From Atrina japonica (Eukaryota > Mollusca > Bivalvia > Pterioida > Pinnidae), in contig BROG01000253.1 in NCBI GenBank assembly GCA_030159075.1, positions 62,001 to 126,000 of the forward strand: a DNA stretch of 64,000 bases, written 5' to 3'. The position numbers and the translations under genes are program-made. Under the pieces are notes generated by a model that searched no databases, was not told the origin of the DNA, and saw only the letters and a program-made list of their open reading frames with translations. Position 1 is the stretch's first letter; each line of letters opens with the position of its first letter. This document shows positions 1-26,896 of the stretch, in pieces.

Positions 1-644
1 ATTTTAACGCACATAAAAATTTGCACAATGTCTTTGCTCGAAAATCACCGACATTTAATATATTTTTTTAAATATCTCGTTTATAGTACATGGTAATTGT
101 GCACAGTAAGTTTTAAATTTTTTACTGAAGAAAGGGCGATAAGCAGTATATTGTCAGTGTCACGTTTATATATATACAAAACAAATAACCGATATATCAT
201 ATAATGATACAATTCTTTTGCATATTGTATAGTAATGATGAATTGGTTGTATCTTATAATTCTTTGGTGAAATAACATTTATATTTAAATTAGAATTTTG
301 TTGTTGTTGCTGCTGCTGTTGTTTTCTCTTTTATAGCTTGGTTTCATTGAGACACTTTATTAAGGAAGACATTAATTTAGATATTTATATGAGAAACAGC
401 ACTGGACTTTAAAACGAAAGATTTGGAGACCATTTCTAAGATTTTTTAACAAACGTCAGGTACTTATAGCAGTTCCATTGTTGCCCCTGCTATTGAACTT
501 ATGTCCCTGGAGACATACATAATATCTGTTACTTGTTTTTTATTACTAGTTGATTACTTCATACCAAAGTGATCTTCGGTTTAGAAAGAACCGTCGCTTA
601 AATTTCGAACGTCTCAAAAACATTGGTGGTCACTTTATAAAAAT

Positions 645-985
645 ATTATAAACATAATACCAAAGTTATAATGCTCAAGACGATATCGTTTCTGTCAATT
701 AGACTTCATCAGTTGAGCTCCAATTTAAAAGTTATGTGTATTTTCTAATGAGAAAGTGGTGTTATACAAGATCAAACATTATCTCTAAAAGTATAGCCGA
801 AATATGTCTAAGACTAACCACTGTAAAAAATGACTCTCTTAGCTTTAGAATTTTTTAAAATTTAAACGGTGTTATCAGTGCCAAAAATATTTTAGTATAA
901 GATGAACAGCTGGTATCGAAATACCAGGTACTAGGTTTATGTATACCCTCGGGGACTCATACGGTCCACCAGCAGTGGCAGCGAT
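645..985 (-). repeat. R2 dispersed repeat
   Basis: Reversed R2: ATAATACCAAAGTTATAATG, TCAAGACGATATCGTTTCTG, CATCAGTTGAGCTCCAATTT, AAGATGAACAGCTGG, TATACCCTCGGGGACTC and CCACCAGCAGTGGCA. Confidence 0.8.
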
Positions 986-2032
986 GTCTTAATTTATTGT
1001 TGTTGCTGAGCGGGTGTGCATTTTTCACACTATCAGCTTTTGTTTCAAAACCACTGAAGGAATTCTGACGAAACTTTACAGAAAGCAAGAACTTAAGGTC
1101 CTCTACAAAGTTGGTAGTTTTCTGCCAGATCGTCCCAGGGGTAGATCCAAGATATGGCAAAATAGATCACATAAGGTACCGCTCTTTAAAAATCTTCTGC
1201 TCCAGAACCGCTACATGTTCTTGCATGTTCTTGTTTTGTTTTTGAGTGATCTACATGAATGTATGATTCAAGTATGTATTTTTCATGGAAATTGGAATTA
1301 ATTTATTAATTTTTGAAGTGGTTTGTAAGTCTTTTTATTTTCATTCATTTTTGCATGATTTCCTCATATATCTCCCCTTGCATTCACTATGTTTATTTAG
1401 TTCATGTGTTTTACTTGTATATATATTTGAAGAAATGTATTTGTGCAAGAATTTGTTGAAATGTAATTTTTAGATGTTTTATGAATTTTTGAAAATTGCA
1501 ATATTTATGTTTCTTGACCAGATCAGTCTACATGTACATATTTTTCTTGGTCTTCTTTCCACATTTGTAGATGGTTCTCAGGTGAGCGATTGATGCCCTC
1601 TTTTGTTGTTGTAAACCTGTAACTTGTGGTCTTGTATCTATATTTCACATCAGTATGTCAAAGATAGGAAACCCGACATTGTTAGAAGCTTCAATTACAG
1701 AGCCCTTACCCCAATTAATTTTTTAAAAGGGTAACCTTTGACCGCCGGAAACAGGGCTGATGCAACTTCATATAAACCGCTGAGAATAAGACACTGTTGT
1801 TTATTTCGTAAAATAATCAACTGTTGCTTTGTTTAATCAATCGTCTGAGAGATGTAACACATCAGTTATTACAAGGGTATCACTGTATTGGCAACAGTCT
1901 ATACAATAGGTCAAAATTTTGGAACATAACCTACAAACAGCGATGGATGCATGTAAAAATGAAGAAGTACCAAAGGATAATCAAAGCTCAAGTCCATTAG
2001 AACACGACGAATTAGTTGTGTAAATGGTCTCG

Positions 2033-2145
2033 ACACGAAGAACAATTGCGAATCCCAAACGGGACACGACCAGGTGTCCTGAAGGAGTCAGCGTCTTCTG
2101 TCAGCATACCACAATCGTCGCAAATGTTACACGGAAACCTCTCGA
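2033..2145 (+). repeat. R4 dispersed repeat
   Basis: ACGAAGAACAATTGCGAATC, GACCAGGTGTCCTGAAGG, AGTCAGCG and AATGTTACACGGAAACC match the copies at 13727 and 50221. Confidence 0.65.
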
Positions 2146-2496
2146 GTTCCGTGAAAAGTTCAAGTCGGTGAAATTGTTATCAGTTACTTTTATACATGAT
2201 TGATGAAAGGGAGTCACTCTCTGTGGTCGTGCTCCAGAATACGGCCAAATATTCCTGAGAGCGGTACTTCATGTTGTTTAACAAGATATCCTTATCGACC
2301 ATAAAATTTCTTTAACAAAGTTTTCAAGCGTTCAACAACGTAACCTTGTTGAAATAAGTTTTAAAACAATTAAGCAGAATTGAAACTAAGCTAAACATTT
2401 ATATAATTGAATGTTTTCAAGTTTATTTTGTATGCAAAGAAAAATTACAAAAATCACCAAAGGATAAAAAAACTAATTTATATCAAAATTTTTCAG

Positions 2497-6561
<4,065 letters not shown>

Positions 6562-6784
6562 CACCGGAAAATATCATTGAATTAGCAACATTATAATTCG
6601 TATCCAGTAAAATATCATTCATTTATTCTTTTCAAATAAGACATGTTTATTTTTGTAATGGAAAATTGACATGTCTACATCGTGAAATTAGTGACCACTT
6701 TGTAAAGACAAATCTTGTAAGTTTGACGTTTTATGATTTTAGAATGTGTCATCTTAAAGATCAGTGTCATTAAGTATATATCAA

Positions 6785-7025
6785 CGGATTATTGTGTCGC
6801 ATGTGCTAAGAGCGTTTGCATCGCAGGAAGGAGGTCTAGGCTTTGATCCCAATGTCGGACCATACTTAAGACACTTTACTACTATAAATGCTCTGCGCGA
6901 GAACTGAAAGTCACGTGTAATTCAAATGAGACTTCGAAATGATGTACCGTTTCATATCAGGCGCATGGCGTTAAAGTGTCTCACTGAATCGTCACACGTC
7001 CATAGCACAGGTCAAAACTTGTAGA
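6785..7025 (+). mobile_element. tRNA-like SINE, family S4, copy 1
   Basis: The head GCATGTGCTAAGAGCG and B-box-like GGCTTTGATCCC are followed by a body ending TCCATAGCACAGGTCAAAA. The end portion is also found near 47565. Confidence 0.5.
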
Positions 7026-7126
7026 ATAAGTCTTCATATTAGCGACAGATAGTAGACGGGACCTTGTACAGCAACAAAGCAAAGTATATAATGACCTTGC
7101 TTGTAACTGCTCTATTTCACTATTAA

Positions 7127-7400
7127 AATGAAATGTTGAGTTACCTGTTCGATAGCGGTTGCTAAGTCGTCTCTACCAATTGTGACGAGGATTTCTTTCT
7201 CACCTATTTTTATTTGAATTTGACTGTGGACTTGCGTCGGATATGACCAGTAAACAGGGGATGCTTATTCTTCCATGGCACCCGATCCCAACTCTTGATT
7301 TCCAGAAGCTCGTGTTTGTCCAATATTCACCAGATTTGTATAAGTAAATATATGTATCCTGGAAAGCCTGAATATTTATACTTTGATCTCCAAGACTTTT
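7127..7400 (+). repeat. R1 dispersed repeat, near full length
   Basis: The head AATGAAATGTTGAGTTACC through GTTCGATAGCGG, then TTGTGACGAGG, the core and the ATTTATACTTTG tail. Confidence 0.8.
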
Positions 7401-8084
7401 ATTTGTAATTCTGCATAAATAGTCTTATCAAAATCAAATAAAAATTTCCTGTTCAGAATCACATTTTGAACATTCTTTGAACATTGCTGATGAAAAAGTA
7501 GTAGGAATCAAAGGTAAATGGAAGTATAACTAATATTTCTGCAATTGACAAATCTACGCAGATAGGAAATGCTTTAAAAACATAGTATTCAAAATCAAAA
7601 TACACAGTCAAAAGTAAAAGGATTTTTTATATACGTAACTATCATATTTAGGAATAGATGATCTATGTTTTCTTTTCACTTCATATTTCGCTTTTTAAAC
7701 TTAATTCATCAATTGATAATACTCCAACATTTTAAGTTTAAAGTGGTGTTCTAGGTCTGTATTTAAACAAACGAGAAGTACCATCTCCATCAATGAAATT
7801 GACATTGCCGTGATATTCAAAATGACGTCAAAGAATAAAAACATGGATTAAAAGGGCACTTGAAAGCTTGAGTTCGGTTGCCATAATGAATAGAACGTGT
7901 ATTTTAATTCCACGAAGTGTGGAGTAAATGTTATATTCAATAATACCATGTACAAATATTAAATTACAGATACCAAAGTGTTTAATATAGGAAGTTCAGA
8001 ACACAATGTATACGTACAAAAATACCAAAATAATAATGATTAGGAAGTACAGATGAAAATACACGGATATGGTCGATGTTGAAC

Positions 8085-8200
8085 ACACAGTGACCTCTGG
8101 AAGAAACCTGAAGTGGGACCAGTTGTCATGGTTATGAGAACATCCCTAGTCAAATCCGCCGTGAGTTCACAGTGAAATCGAAATCAAAAGCTAGAAAGAA
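8085..8200 (-). repeat. R1 fragment
   Basis: The plus strand reads GACCTCTGGAAG ... AAGTGGGACCAGTTGTCATGG ... AATCCGCCGTGAGTTCACAG, the reverse of the R1 core and middle. Confidence 0.65.
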
Positions 8201-8344
8201 CTAAATCCTGATCGCAAATTAGTATTAATGGTTTAATAGTCTGGGGGGAATTCTTATATTTTATACAATTTCTTTCCTTCAAAGTTTAACTGATCCTTTT
8301 AATTCATGTTCACGTTTATTATGAGACATTGTATAGCCTATGAG

Positions 8345-8560
8345 GTGCATCGCAATCTGAAGGGTTAGAACATCGAGCTTTGAACCATGGAGTCTCTCAT
8401 TTCTGGTCAGTGCAGGTTCGAACCCCGCTGGAAGCCCTTTGTCTCTCCCTGGATACAATATAACCGGGTTCTCTCCTCCACCATTTAAACCTGGCCGCCT
8501 CCATATAAAACAAAATTTACTCTGGCGTTAAAATTCAAATATGGCATATAACCTATATGC
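8345..8560 (+). mobile_element. tRNA-derived SINE, family S2, copy 1
   Basis: B box CAGGTTCGAACCCCGC at about 8412, followed by AACCGGGTTCTCTCCTCCACC and CATATAAAAC. The same body follows a tRNA-like head at 9215. Confidence 0.7.
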
Positions 8561-8786
8561 AATTCTAAAATAAAAATATAAGCGACGCCATGATTAATTA
8601 TGATATAACAATATTTATGGAACATTAGTCTGAACGTACTACGGATCTTTTAAATTTTGTCGAGATACATTGTCAAGTAATTTAATTGATTTAGTTTTCC
8701 ATGAAATATTGATTCCGTTATAACAGATAATTATAATATAACGCAATACATACTGACGTAACAATTCATTGAAAATGATCGGATGT

Positions 8787-8888
<102 letters not shown>

Positions 8889-9214
8889 TTAACCATTCCA
8901 ACCCTATAATCCCGTTTAGAATGCTCCTAAACAATAGGGAATGGTGTTCTATTGTAATACATATGGGTAAAAGGATGAAAGAAGTCTACTGCAGTTCATA
9001 GATTATGACATAAAAAACGTTGTTGATAAATCAATTCTACAATGCGAAAAATTGATAGGAAATCGAGGTGACAATTTAGAATATAAAAGTTATTGGATAA
9101 CCGCAATCTTCGGTTAAGACATAGGTGGAACCAGGTGATCTTCCAAATAAAGCTAAGCATGCCCTGGTGACAGGTCACAATCTTGGAAAATAGCGGTTTG
9201 CTTCATTAGATGAT

Positions 9215-9420
9215 GTACTCCGTAGCTTGATGGTTAGAACATGAACATGCTCCAATGAAACCTTAGCTGAGATCGTGAGAAAGTTTGCCAGTTTACTTGC
9301 GGAAGGTAAGTTATCTCTTCTCGGATATATTGTAACCGGGTTCTTTCCTCCACCATTCAAAACCGGTCGCAACCATATAACTGAAAAATTGTTAAGCGAG
9401 GCGTAAAATACCATGGAAAC
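9215..9420 (+). mobile_element. tRNA-derived SINE, family S2, copy 2
   Basis: The head CGTAGCTTGATGGTTAGAAC resembles an A box; the B box is damaged. The body AACCGGGTTCTTTCCTCCACC and the end CATATAACTG match copy 1. Confidence 0.65.
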
Positions 9421-9570
9421 AAATCAATTCATTGGACGAGCAGTTACTTGCAGGTATCTATTATATATATATAATTCGCAGTATGACTTTATCTTTATTA
9501 CAGATGTCCATTATGTGGAAGTTTTTGGTGTCAAACGTATAGTTTCTTTTTAATGATCTTATATGTGTCA

Positions 9571-9627
9571 GAGAGAGAGAGAGAGAGAGAGACAGAGACA
9601 GACAGAGACAGACAGAGACAGAGCGAG
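9571..9627. repeat. (GA)n/(GACA)n
   Basis: A GA run turning into GACAGA units. Confidence 0.95.
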
Positions 9628-10016
9628 AATCTCTGGCGTACCGTTGTATGTAATAAGTATAAATAACAATAATGTTTGTATTTCAACAATTTATTTACAC
9701 GGAATATCCGCTTTACAACTTGATTACATCGTGTACGAGAATGTTACTTGCTGATTTTATATATTGGTCATAATTTCACATATCAATCGATAATCTTATA
9801 AAATTATGTAAATTTTGTAATATTCTAAAGAAAACATTCCCAAAAGTATTCAATATCATTATTATTAAAGTATTGATTCATCGATAGAATCATTTTGCTG
9901 GGATCCGATTAACTACGTAAATCGTTTTATCATTATATTGCACATAATTAGCACTTAAAGTTAATTATCTTAGAACATGGCTGATATTGAAATCAACAAT
10001 GCTTAGAAGTCTAATG

Positions 10017-10705
10017 TAGTACCAGACATAGTGACCATGTGATAAGAAATGCAGAATGTCTTTATTGTCGTACCCAGACAAGGTGATTATATGGTGAGAA
10101 ATGAATGTCCAAACGGGGTACCCAACGAAATTATGTGATGTAAAATGTAGAATAACTTTACTGTGGTACCAAATAGGGTGGTTATGTGATGAGAAATGAA
10201 TAGCCTAATGTGGTACCCAACGAAGTGATGTGATGGACAATGTAGAATAGCTTTATTGTGGTACCTTATAGGGTGGTTATATGATGAGAAATATATATTT
10301 GGTACCAGAAGAGCTTTTTGTGGTACCCAGCCTAGTGATTATGTGATAAGGAAGATGGATTAGCCTTAATGTGGTACCAGAAAAGCTTTATTGTGGAATC
10401 CAACCTAGTGATCGTGTGATGAGAAATGCATAATAGCCTTATAATTAATTATCATTTAATTATTACCAATAGGGTGGTTATGTGACGATAGAAATCAAAA
10501 GCCAAACCTGGTTCCCAACGAAGTGATGTAATGAAAAAATTGCTTTATTGTGGTACTCAAATAACTTTATTGTCGTACCAAATGTAGTGATTATTTGACA
10601 CGAAATGCATAAATGGTACCAGAATATAGCTTTTTGTAGTATAGACCTAGTGATTGTGTGATGAAAAATGCAGAATAGCTTCACTGATAGGGAACTGTGG
10701 AGATA
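10017..10705. repeat. Diverged minisatellite just downstream of the kinase stop
   Basis: GTGGTACC recurs roughly every 60 bp with GTGATTATGTGATGAGAAAT and AGAATAGCTTTATTG between. The units have drifted. It would lie in or past the kinase 3' UTR. Confidence 0.75.
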
Positions 10706-10827
10706 AAATAACATTCACTGATAGGAAAATGTACAATTATGATATGATGGTTTTGTTTCCCTGCGTTTTGTGGGGCGTCAAATTAAGATTTACATGACGA
10801 ATTTGAAAACATTATTGTATCTTTGTA

Positions 10828-19794
<8,967 letters not shown>

Positions 19795-20757
19795 TTTTAT
19801 ATCCGGGTACCAAACTAAATAACGCAGTATATATTTCCAATGCTGATTTTTCACTTATATGTAAGCAGGTATATTTTTACTCCTTTGCACTCCTTTTACA
19901 GTTGTTTATATCACGTAAATTCCAATCTGGTTCCCTACAAGTAAAAATACTTATACTTTTAGACCATATGTATTATACAAGACAGTTCGAATGATCACAA
20001 TTTAAAGTTTACAAACAAATGTATATATACCTTCTCTACGAGTTCATATTGACGACTTCTTTGGTATGATTAAGTGGCAATTTGAGGTTAGGCTGTGTCC
20101 GGATACAGGCGAAGTCTGAACCCAAAATTTCATATATGCATAACATAATGTTTCAAGCTTATCGTTTGCAACTTTTGACACCTTTATGGTTTAAACATAT
20201 ATCCAGGACTATCGACCGTTTTAAATGACTGTACGTGTTTACATAGTAAAAAAGGGGTAGGTATTATAAGGCCTTATTTAGAATTAATCAGATAAGAAGT
20301 ATCGGTAATAACTTTGCAAAGTTGAGATTAAACTATTTTCTTGTATGCATTGATCAACAACAACATATTGATAGATTAATCCCAGTCATCGCTGGAAGAA
20401 ATAGATTTACAAGTTATCTATTGAAACCCCTATATAATACAAGAGATCAAACACTAAGGCGGCGAAAGAATGAAAATTGTGTAATAAATTAGTCGAGGCG
20501 TGCGTATCCTTTGTGTAAGGCTTTTAAAGACTTCAGAAATAGAATATAATAAGGTATTTCTATGTGTATTTATATACACTTTAAATTAAGCAGATTAGAT
20601 ATAAAATAACGAAAGTAAATATTCTTTATTTATGAATAAGGAAAATATGTAATAAAGCGATTAGAATTTCGATGGTGATTCATAAAATGGAAAATTGTTC
20701 ATGTAAATAAAATGTATGTATGTAGGTAGGTAGAGAGGTGTGTGTATTTTAGGTAGG

Positions 20758-21043
20758 TTTGTTTGTTTGTTTTATTGTTGTTTAACGTCACTCAAGAATA
20801 TTTCACTCATGTGGAGACGTCACCAAATGCCGGTGAATTGCTTCAAATTTTGGCCTATGCTCGGCACTTACGGCCATTGAGCAGTGAGGGTTCTTTAACG
20901 TGCCGACACCTACTGTGACACGGGACCTCCAGTTTTTACTGTATCATCCGACAGACAGGAAACCAACCTGCCGCCGGCGGGACTCGATCTCCCGACCTCA
21001 AGCTCAAAAGTCGAGCGCGCTACCGACTGAGCCAGGCCGGCTC
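20758..21043 (-). mobile_element. tRNA-derived SINE, complete head and TTGTTTAACGTC tail
   Basis: Read on the minus strand it opens with a tRNA-like head: A box TGGCTCAGTCGG, then B box GATCGAGTCCC, followed by a body and an A-rich tail ending AACAAACAAAC. The tail form (plus strand TTGTTTAACGTC...CACTCAAGAAT) also occurs alone at 13324. It sits inside a GTAG/GTAT repeat: GGTAGG words lie on both sides. Confidence 0.85.
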
Positions 21044-21045
21044 TT

Positions 21046-21155
21046 TTCGGTAGGTAGATAAACAGGTAGTAGGTATGTAGGTAGGTTTATAGGTAGGTAG
21101 GTAGGTAGGTAGGTAGGTAGGTAGGTATGTAGGTATGTATGTATGTATGTATGTA
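21046..21155. repeat. (GTAG)n/(GTAT)n
   Basis: GGTAGGTAGG then GTATGTATG units; a smaller stretch at 20714-20732 lies on the other side of the SINE. Confidence 0.9.
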
Positions 21156-21299
21156 CCGGTATGTCTTTCTGTGTTTATTTTCAATAGACGGAATAGTTTA
21201 TTGGTAGGCCTACTCCAATAAACGGATATTACGAAATGTTAAGTTGACTGATATCACGTTTCATCTATAAATCGTTCGGTAGGATTCACGTTTGTTAAA

Positions 21300-21545
21300 A
21301 ACTCCAGATATGATTCCGATTGTTCGAATGGTGTTTCAGATTTATTGTATCGGCCATTCTTTTAATGTTGCAACTGGCTTACGATGTTTCATGGAAGAGG
21401 CCGCCGTCATTCTGCAAGTATGCTTGCAAACATTCTCACAAAATCAGCACTGGTTTCAGCAGGACTCGAACCCAAACTGACTTGGGGTCAGAGACTTCGT
21501 GATTTAAAGCGTTTTGCTCTGTCCACTGGACCATAGAGTCCCCAC
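21300..21545 (-). mobile_element. tRNA-derived SINE, S2-like, copy 4
   Basis: On the minus strand: GGTCCAGTGGACAGAGC (A box) and GGGTTCGAGTCCTGC (B box), then TTGTGAGAATGTTTGC and CATACTTGCAGAA, close to the 9280 region of the S2 copy at 9215. Confidence 0.65.
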
Positions 21546-22979
21546 TTTACTAATCGGTACAATGATAACTACACAATGTAAGGTATTTAGTAAATTAACC
21601 GTCTCCAGAAATACCTATAATACAACACGAACAGTCTAATGACTGAGTCAATATATACATATTGTATATATATATATATATATATTATATATATCCAACA
21701 TTTTAAAGACGTTCGGGACACTAAACTTTGGGATGTCAATATCAACCTTTATATTTCAGATCAAAAAGAAAATTATAGTTTATTCACCACGATATAAAAA
21801 TTCATAGCAATGTAAACAAGTTATTGAATTCTTCCTCGTTTATCAAATTTACTATTGTCAATTTTAGACACACCAATGGGTTAAAAATCATATTCAGACT
21901 TTTAGATATAATAAAAAGGTAAAAATTTGTTTTGCTTCTGAATGAGTATGCCTATAATTTGGTATAATGGAATTATATTCATTTTAATGTGTTCATCTGG
22001 AGCGTCTATTGTATGCACCTTTTAATGAAATAGAACATACATCTTTTGTCAAAATTTTATAGCCGTGGATTTTGTTTTTCATAATAAACCCATTTTAAAC
22101 CTTTCAAGTATCAATAAAATTCCGATGTAATTCAAAACACGAGATTTTTCATAAAAACTGGAATATATCAATGATGATCGCATGGATCACTTATTTACCG
22201 GTATCTCCATAACTATTTATTTTCAATATGTTCGGGTTTTTTAGCATAGTAGAGTATACAGTGGTTTTTAAAGTTTAATTTATATTCTCCTGTAAAAGAT
22301 ACGCCTCCCTTTTTCGTCAGATTTGGTATCACATTTGTTGCAGGAACATTTTACCCGGCAGTTTGTTTCAAATATAATGAGGATGCCAATATCAACTTAT
22401 AGAATAATAAATTCTTATACCACGATTTCTTGGGTTCACTGATCAGACAGGAGAACGGATTGATGTCTATTTATCATTTCACCTCCAAATATCTAAATGG
22501 TATGCCATTTTCAATTGATTTAGACTAGGTTATAATGGTATAGAGGGTTGTAATTATAGCCAAATCCATAGAATATCCTCACCACAAAATATCAAAGTTT
22601 TCTTTACTTCGCTGTCAACAAAATACGTCTGACTATTTACTATTAAACGTGATATCAGCTACACTACTGCCTAGACAGATCCTAAATTATATCCAATATA
22701 CATTTCACATACTAAACCTGTATATACAAAATCCATTAAAACTTCAAAGGTACTTCACTTTTCAAAAAGCCACGAAAACTTCTACAATGATGTTTATTTT
22801 AGTTCGTCTTAGATTTGAGTAGTTCTTTATTCACAATATATGAGTACTGTACAGATTCAAATATAAATGATTTATGACCTACACATTCCATACAAACAGT
22901 TCAGGTGTAGGAGAATAGAATGCATGAAAATCAAAGAAATTATTTTTGTTTTTAAATTTGAATTTTGCTTTACGCAACA

Positions 22980-23210
22980 CTCGACAATTTCCTCTGATGT
23001 CAGCCAGTTTATGGCGGTGGAGATGATAACCCAGTTACAATTAAAAACTGGAAGAGACCATCGGCCTTCCTCATGTAAACAATAAACTGGCAGTCTCTTT
23101 CAGAAAATTAACTTAAGTTCCATCGGGTCTCGAACCCGCGTTTACTAGAGGTGAGAGACTTCATGGTTTGAAATCGCGATGTACCACTCGGTAACGAATA
23201 CCCCTAAAAC
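22980..23210 (-). mobile_element. tRNA-derived SINE, S2-like, copy 3
   Basis: On the minus strand: TTACCGAGTGGTACATCGCG (A box), GCGGGTTCGAGACCCG (B box), then AACTGGGTTATCATCTCCACC, which is a variant of the S2 body. The frame at 22867-23085 is a by-product. Confidence 0.7.
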
Positions 23211-23243
23211 CTAAACTGAAAATATATTCGTAAATATGTATAC

Positions 23244-23400
23244 GGTAGAACCTGGATGTATTGAAACTAGGGGGCATTAAATTTTTTATCATGTAAACCT
23301 ACTAATATAGTAATAACAAATTCGACCGGAGATTCAGAATCATTTCGAACCATGCGGGGTTTCAATGTAAATAGGTTCAATGTAAGTGAAATATCTGGAA
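23244..23400. mobile_element. Tigger/pogo-like MITE, worn copy
   Basis: TAGAACCTGGATGTATTGAA at the left and GGTTCAATGTAAGTGA at the right correspond to the ends of the 43205 element; GGGGTTTCAATGTAA is an internal match. Confidence 0.55.
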
Positions 23401-24199
23401 ATTTCGTAGGAAATAAATATCTCTAGGTCTCTTTATATATCAAACATACTTACATTTACTGTATTGTTAAGACACATCCTTTAGCGATCCTTTGAACAAA
23501 AATCACCACTGCACAAATCACAGAGCTTCCTGCAATAAGCGTAGAATTTAATGGACTGCGAGTACAAATATTTTCATTTAAAAGGATTCGGTTTTAAACT
23601 GAAAATCAATTAACAGTGACGTAACTTGTAATCCAATACATTTTGACGTTGCCTACTTGTTTATACGTCCGTGTGATTAAAAGTTCTGATTACACAAACA
23701 AAACCATGTTTATTCTTTCACTTTTCAGAGTACACAAGTTTTAAATGTCCATAGCTCTGAGATTTAATTCTTAATGTAAGTTGAGGACCTTCCGTCGATA
23801 ATGGTTAATAAACACAAGCTCGATTGATCAATATACTAGAGTCTACTGTAGATCCACTAGACACACGTGTAAAATTCATTGCCAAAACCCTTATCAAGAT
23901 ATAATATTGGTCGACCGTTAAAACATTTAAGTCTTATATTTTTGTTTTGATACGTAAGAAAAACAAATTACGACAATATTTTGAAGGTTTAAATGTACCG
24001 TTCTGTCTGATTATACACGATTACTACTCGTATGTATATAATAATAATAATGACATTGTATAGCATGCATTGATACGACCAATATTGCGTGTAAGCCCGT
24101 GGTCCTAATATCACTAATTGGAAAACGCAGGGCGTAACATTTGTATGCCCATTCCTAATATTATAAAAACACGAGAATACTTTCATATGCTAATTGTTA

Positions 24200-26650
24200 A
24201 GCTGTTTAAATATCCGGGATATGTTTTTTAAGTATATAAATATTTTGTCGTTACTACCCAATTTTTACTCGAGACAACGTGTTGTTTCTATAATTTATTA
24301 TCCGTATTGGCGACCAATTTAAAGTATGCATAATATTCTAACAAAATGATATTGACATTTCTTTTTTCCATATAAAATATGGTCGATTATTGTAAACACG
24401 GATTCCGCTTTCCTTCTAGCAACAATGGATACAACTATATCAGATATCAGGAAGTTAATATCAGATATAGATTTTAATCCGTTTGGCAAACTTTGTCTAC
24501 TATTTTGAATTAAAATTAAAAAGTAAAGCAATTTCTTAATTAAGTATTTAGTGATCATTTTTTTACACACAAACAGGTTATATTTCATACAGTACTTCTG
24601 TATATTTGTGGTTCAAATCCGATCAGAGACTGGAATATATAAAAAGTAAAAATAAAGAAAAATTTCAATATCGTCAATTACTTCTGGCTTGACTAAGCAA
24701 GATAACGGATATGATGGATCAGATGAAATCAACATTAACAGATGTTTAATGTTCCGCATTATAGTCGTCATACATATTTCAGATAGAGAGATAATTCATG
24801 TAAACTAAATGTAACACATTGAGAATAATCAGGGAAATATGAAATGGGTGAATCTTGATTACAATTAAAATAGATATGAATCGATAATTATAATGGATTA
24901 TAACTGTCATTAATCTTAATATATTAGCTGTACATATTGTATACATGAAAATTTTCGCCCTTTCACGGTAGAAAACATATTCACTGTGACTTAAATTCGC
25001 CGTACATTACCATAGTCTTATGGATGGCATAGTTGTCCATGGTTCTATTGTTTAATTTGAAATTTTCGCTTTCATATTAAATTCGCCCTCTCGTCTAAGA
25101 TCGAATATGGCGAAAATTAAACCGAAGTGAAAATTCCCAAGTATTCAGTATTGCTCATTTACAGAAGTTTATGCAACTATAGAGCGTTGGTTCTAGAGTA
25201 TAGAGTTTTCCATTATTGAGTTATCTAGGCGATGTAGCGGCCCCTTAGGTTTGACATGTTTTGGCTAGCTTTCGTTTTCTCGCGGTAGGTTCATATTTTG
25301 CTGAAGGTCAATAAGGCTCCTTCACAATTCGACAGAAAAAATTGAAACGTGTATCTTTTTCAGCGGTCCGCCGGATACATACGGAATCCCGCTTTTTAAT
25401 GAATAAGTGCGAAAATGGTATTACAGGAATTGACGTTTATTTGGGGAACCACCCGCGTTTAAACAGTCTTAGATTTTGCTGTTATCGAAACTAAAATATA
25501 TCATCTTAGAGACAGTCTCTTACAAGGAGGCACGTCGAGCGTTTAAATAAATTATGAGGAAAATATGTTTGGCATTATATTTTCATATAACTCATAGATG
25601 TTCTACACTTGATTAAAATAATCAAGTTAATTGTTAGAATCGCCTCAAAAAGTTTATTTCATGTGTTCGTATTTTATAAACAAACAGGTTGTTGTAATCT
25701 GAGCCAAGGACATAAGATATTTAAGGAACATCCCGTGTCTCCAACCATGGCCCACAATTATATGTAATTATGTACCCTTAATCAACAAATCTGATGAACT
25801 TGTCAATCAATACCGTTTAATATGGATGATTGACAGGCTAGATAAGAATCACTTTGATATTATTGATTTTAAGGTTTTTATATAAACATAACAACGTTTG
25901 CATGCTGTTTACACAAATGTTACCCCGTAATGCCCACTCCTAATGGTCACTCGCCTCTCTGCTAACATACAGAATGTCATTTCTCGGTTTGTAACTTAAA
26001 TAAAAAGTCCATTGTGACGTAATACATACTTCAGTGGATCTGTATACCCACAAGGCAGGGGACATTATCTGGATTAGTTAATCTATATACAGACTAGCGG
26101 ATCATTTGTTTGTTTTATCCTTATCTACGACTTGTATTTAGATTTGTCACAAATCTATTTAAATTATAAACTTAACCACCCCGTCAAACAGTGTATTGAT
26201 ACAGTTGCTTTTAATGTTTCTAATTCACCAATTTTGATATAAAATACGCTTTTTTACTGCTACTCAATATTATAGAAAAAATATGTTTACTATAAAATAA
26301 TTTCTAGTATTATTCTATCTTTTTAAAAAATTAGGGAATTTTTTTTTAAATATTTTTATTTTTTAGTATTCATATCATTTTTGCGTCCCTCAGAATGTTT
26401 CCATATATTTTTTCATATCTTTCCGTATGTTACCACATTTATTTAACGATCCTCCATATATTCCTATATTTTTCTGACTTGATCAGAATGTTTATTTACT
26501 ATTTTACGTATTCGTCTGAACATTTTCATATATTTTCAATGTCGTTCAGATTATATATATTCATTTAAGGTCCCTTGATATGTTTCAATGTTGATATACC
26601 TCGTTAGAAACTTTTCATATTATTTCAAAGTCTCTCAGAAAGTTTCCATA
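24200..26650. other. Gene-free AT-rich stretch
   Basis: I see no supported exon or recognisable repeat. Upstream of the kinase and well away from other genes. Confidence 0.5.
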
Positions 26651-26663
26651 TCTATTTTTGAGA

Positions 26664-26896
26664 ATGGGCATTAGCTGTGTGTTTTTTTAAAAAACAAAAC
26701 AAAAACAAAAACAAATAGTAATGTCGAATTAATCATTTGCAAACGAATAATTGCCAAGTTGTATTTCTCATGCAATTCTCACAAATATATATACTATATA
26801 GGGATATAAAAATATTTATGCCTGTGCATATCTCTTTTTTGTTATTGTACATCAATCTAAGTAATAAAAAGGTAAAAAAAAGTTTGCTCATTTAAC
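26664..26896. mobile_element. Foldback MITE (FB family), copy 1
   Basis: It starts GGGCATTAGCTGTG and ends with the inverted half around TGTACATCAATCTAAGTA. Shared inner words are TGCAAACGAATAATTGCC and TTATGCCTGTGCATA. The right tip is degraded. Confidence 0.65.

Noticed and set aside
1014..1473. Signal-peptide exon for the fibrinogen-related gene
   Set aside because: Hydrophobic frames exist at 1285-1473 but none ends in a donor of phase 0 joining 2497 convincingly.
23085..23205. tRNA gene
   Set aside because: A and B boxes are present but the cloverleaf stems do not close and a SINE body follows; the same judgement for 6785, 8345, 20970-21043, 21440-21545, 32045, 35675 and 52825.
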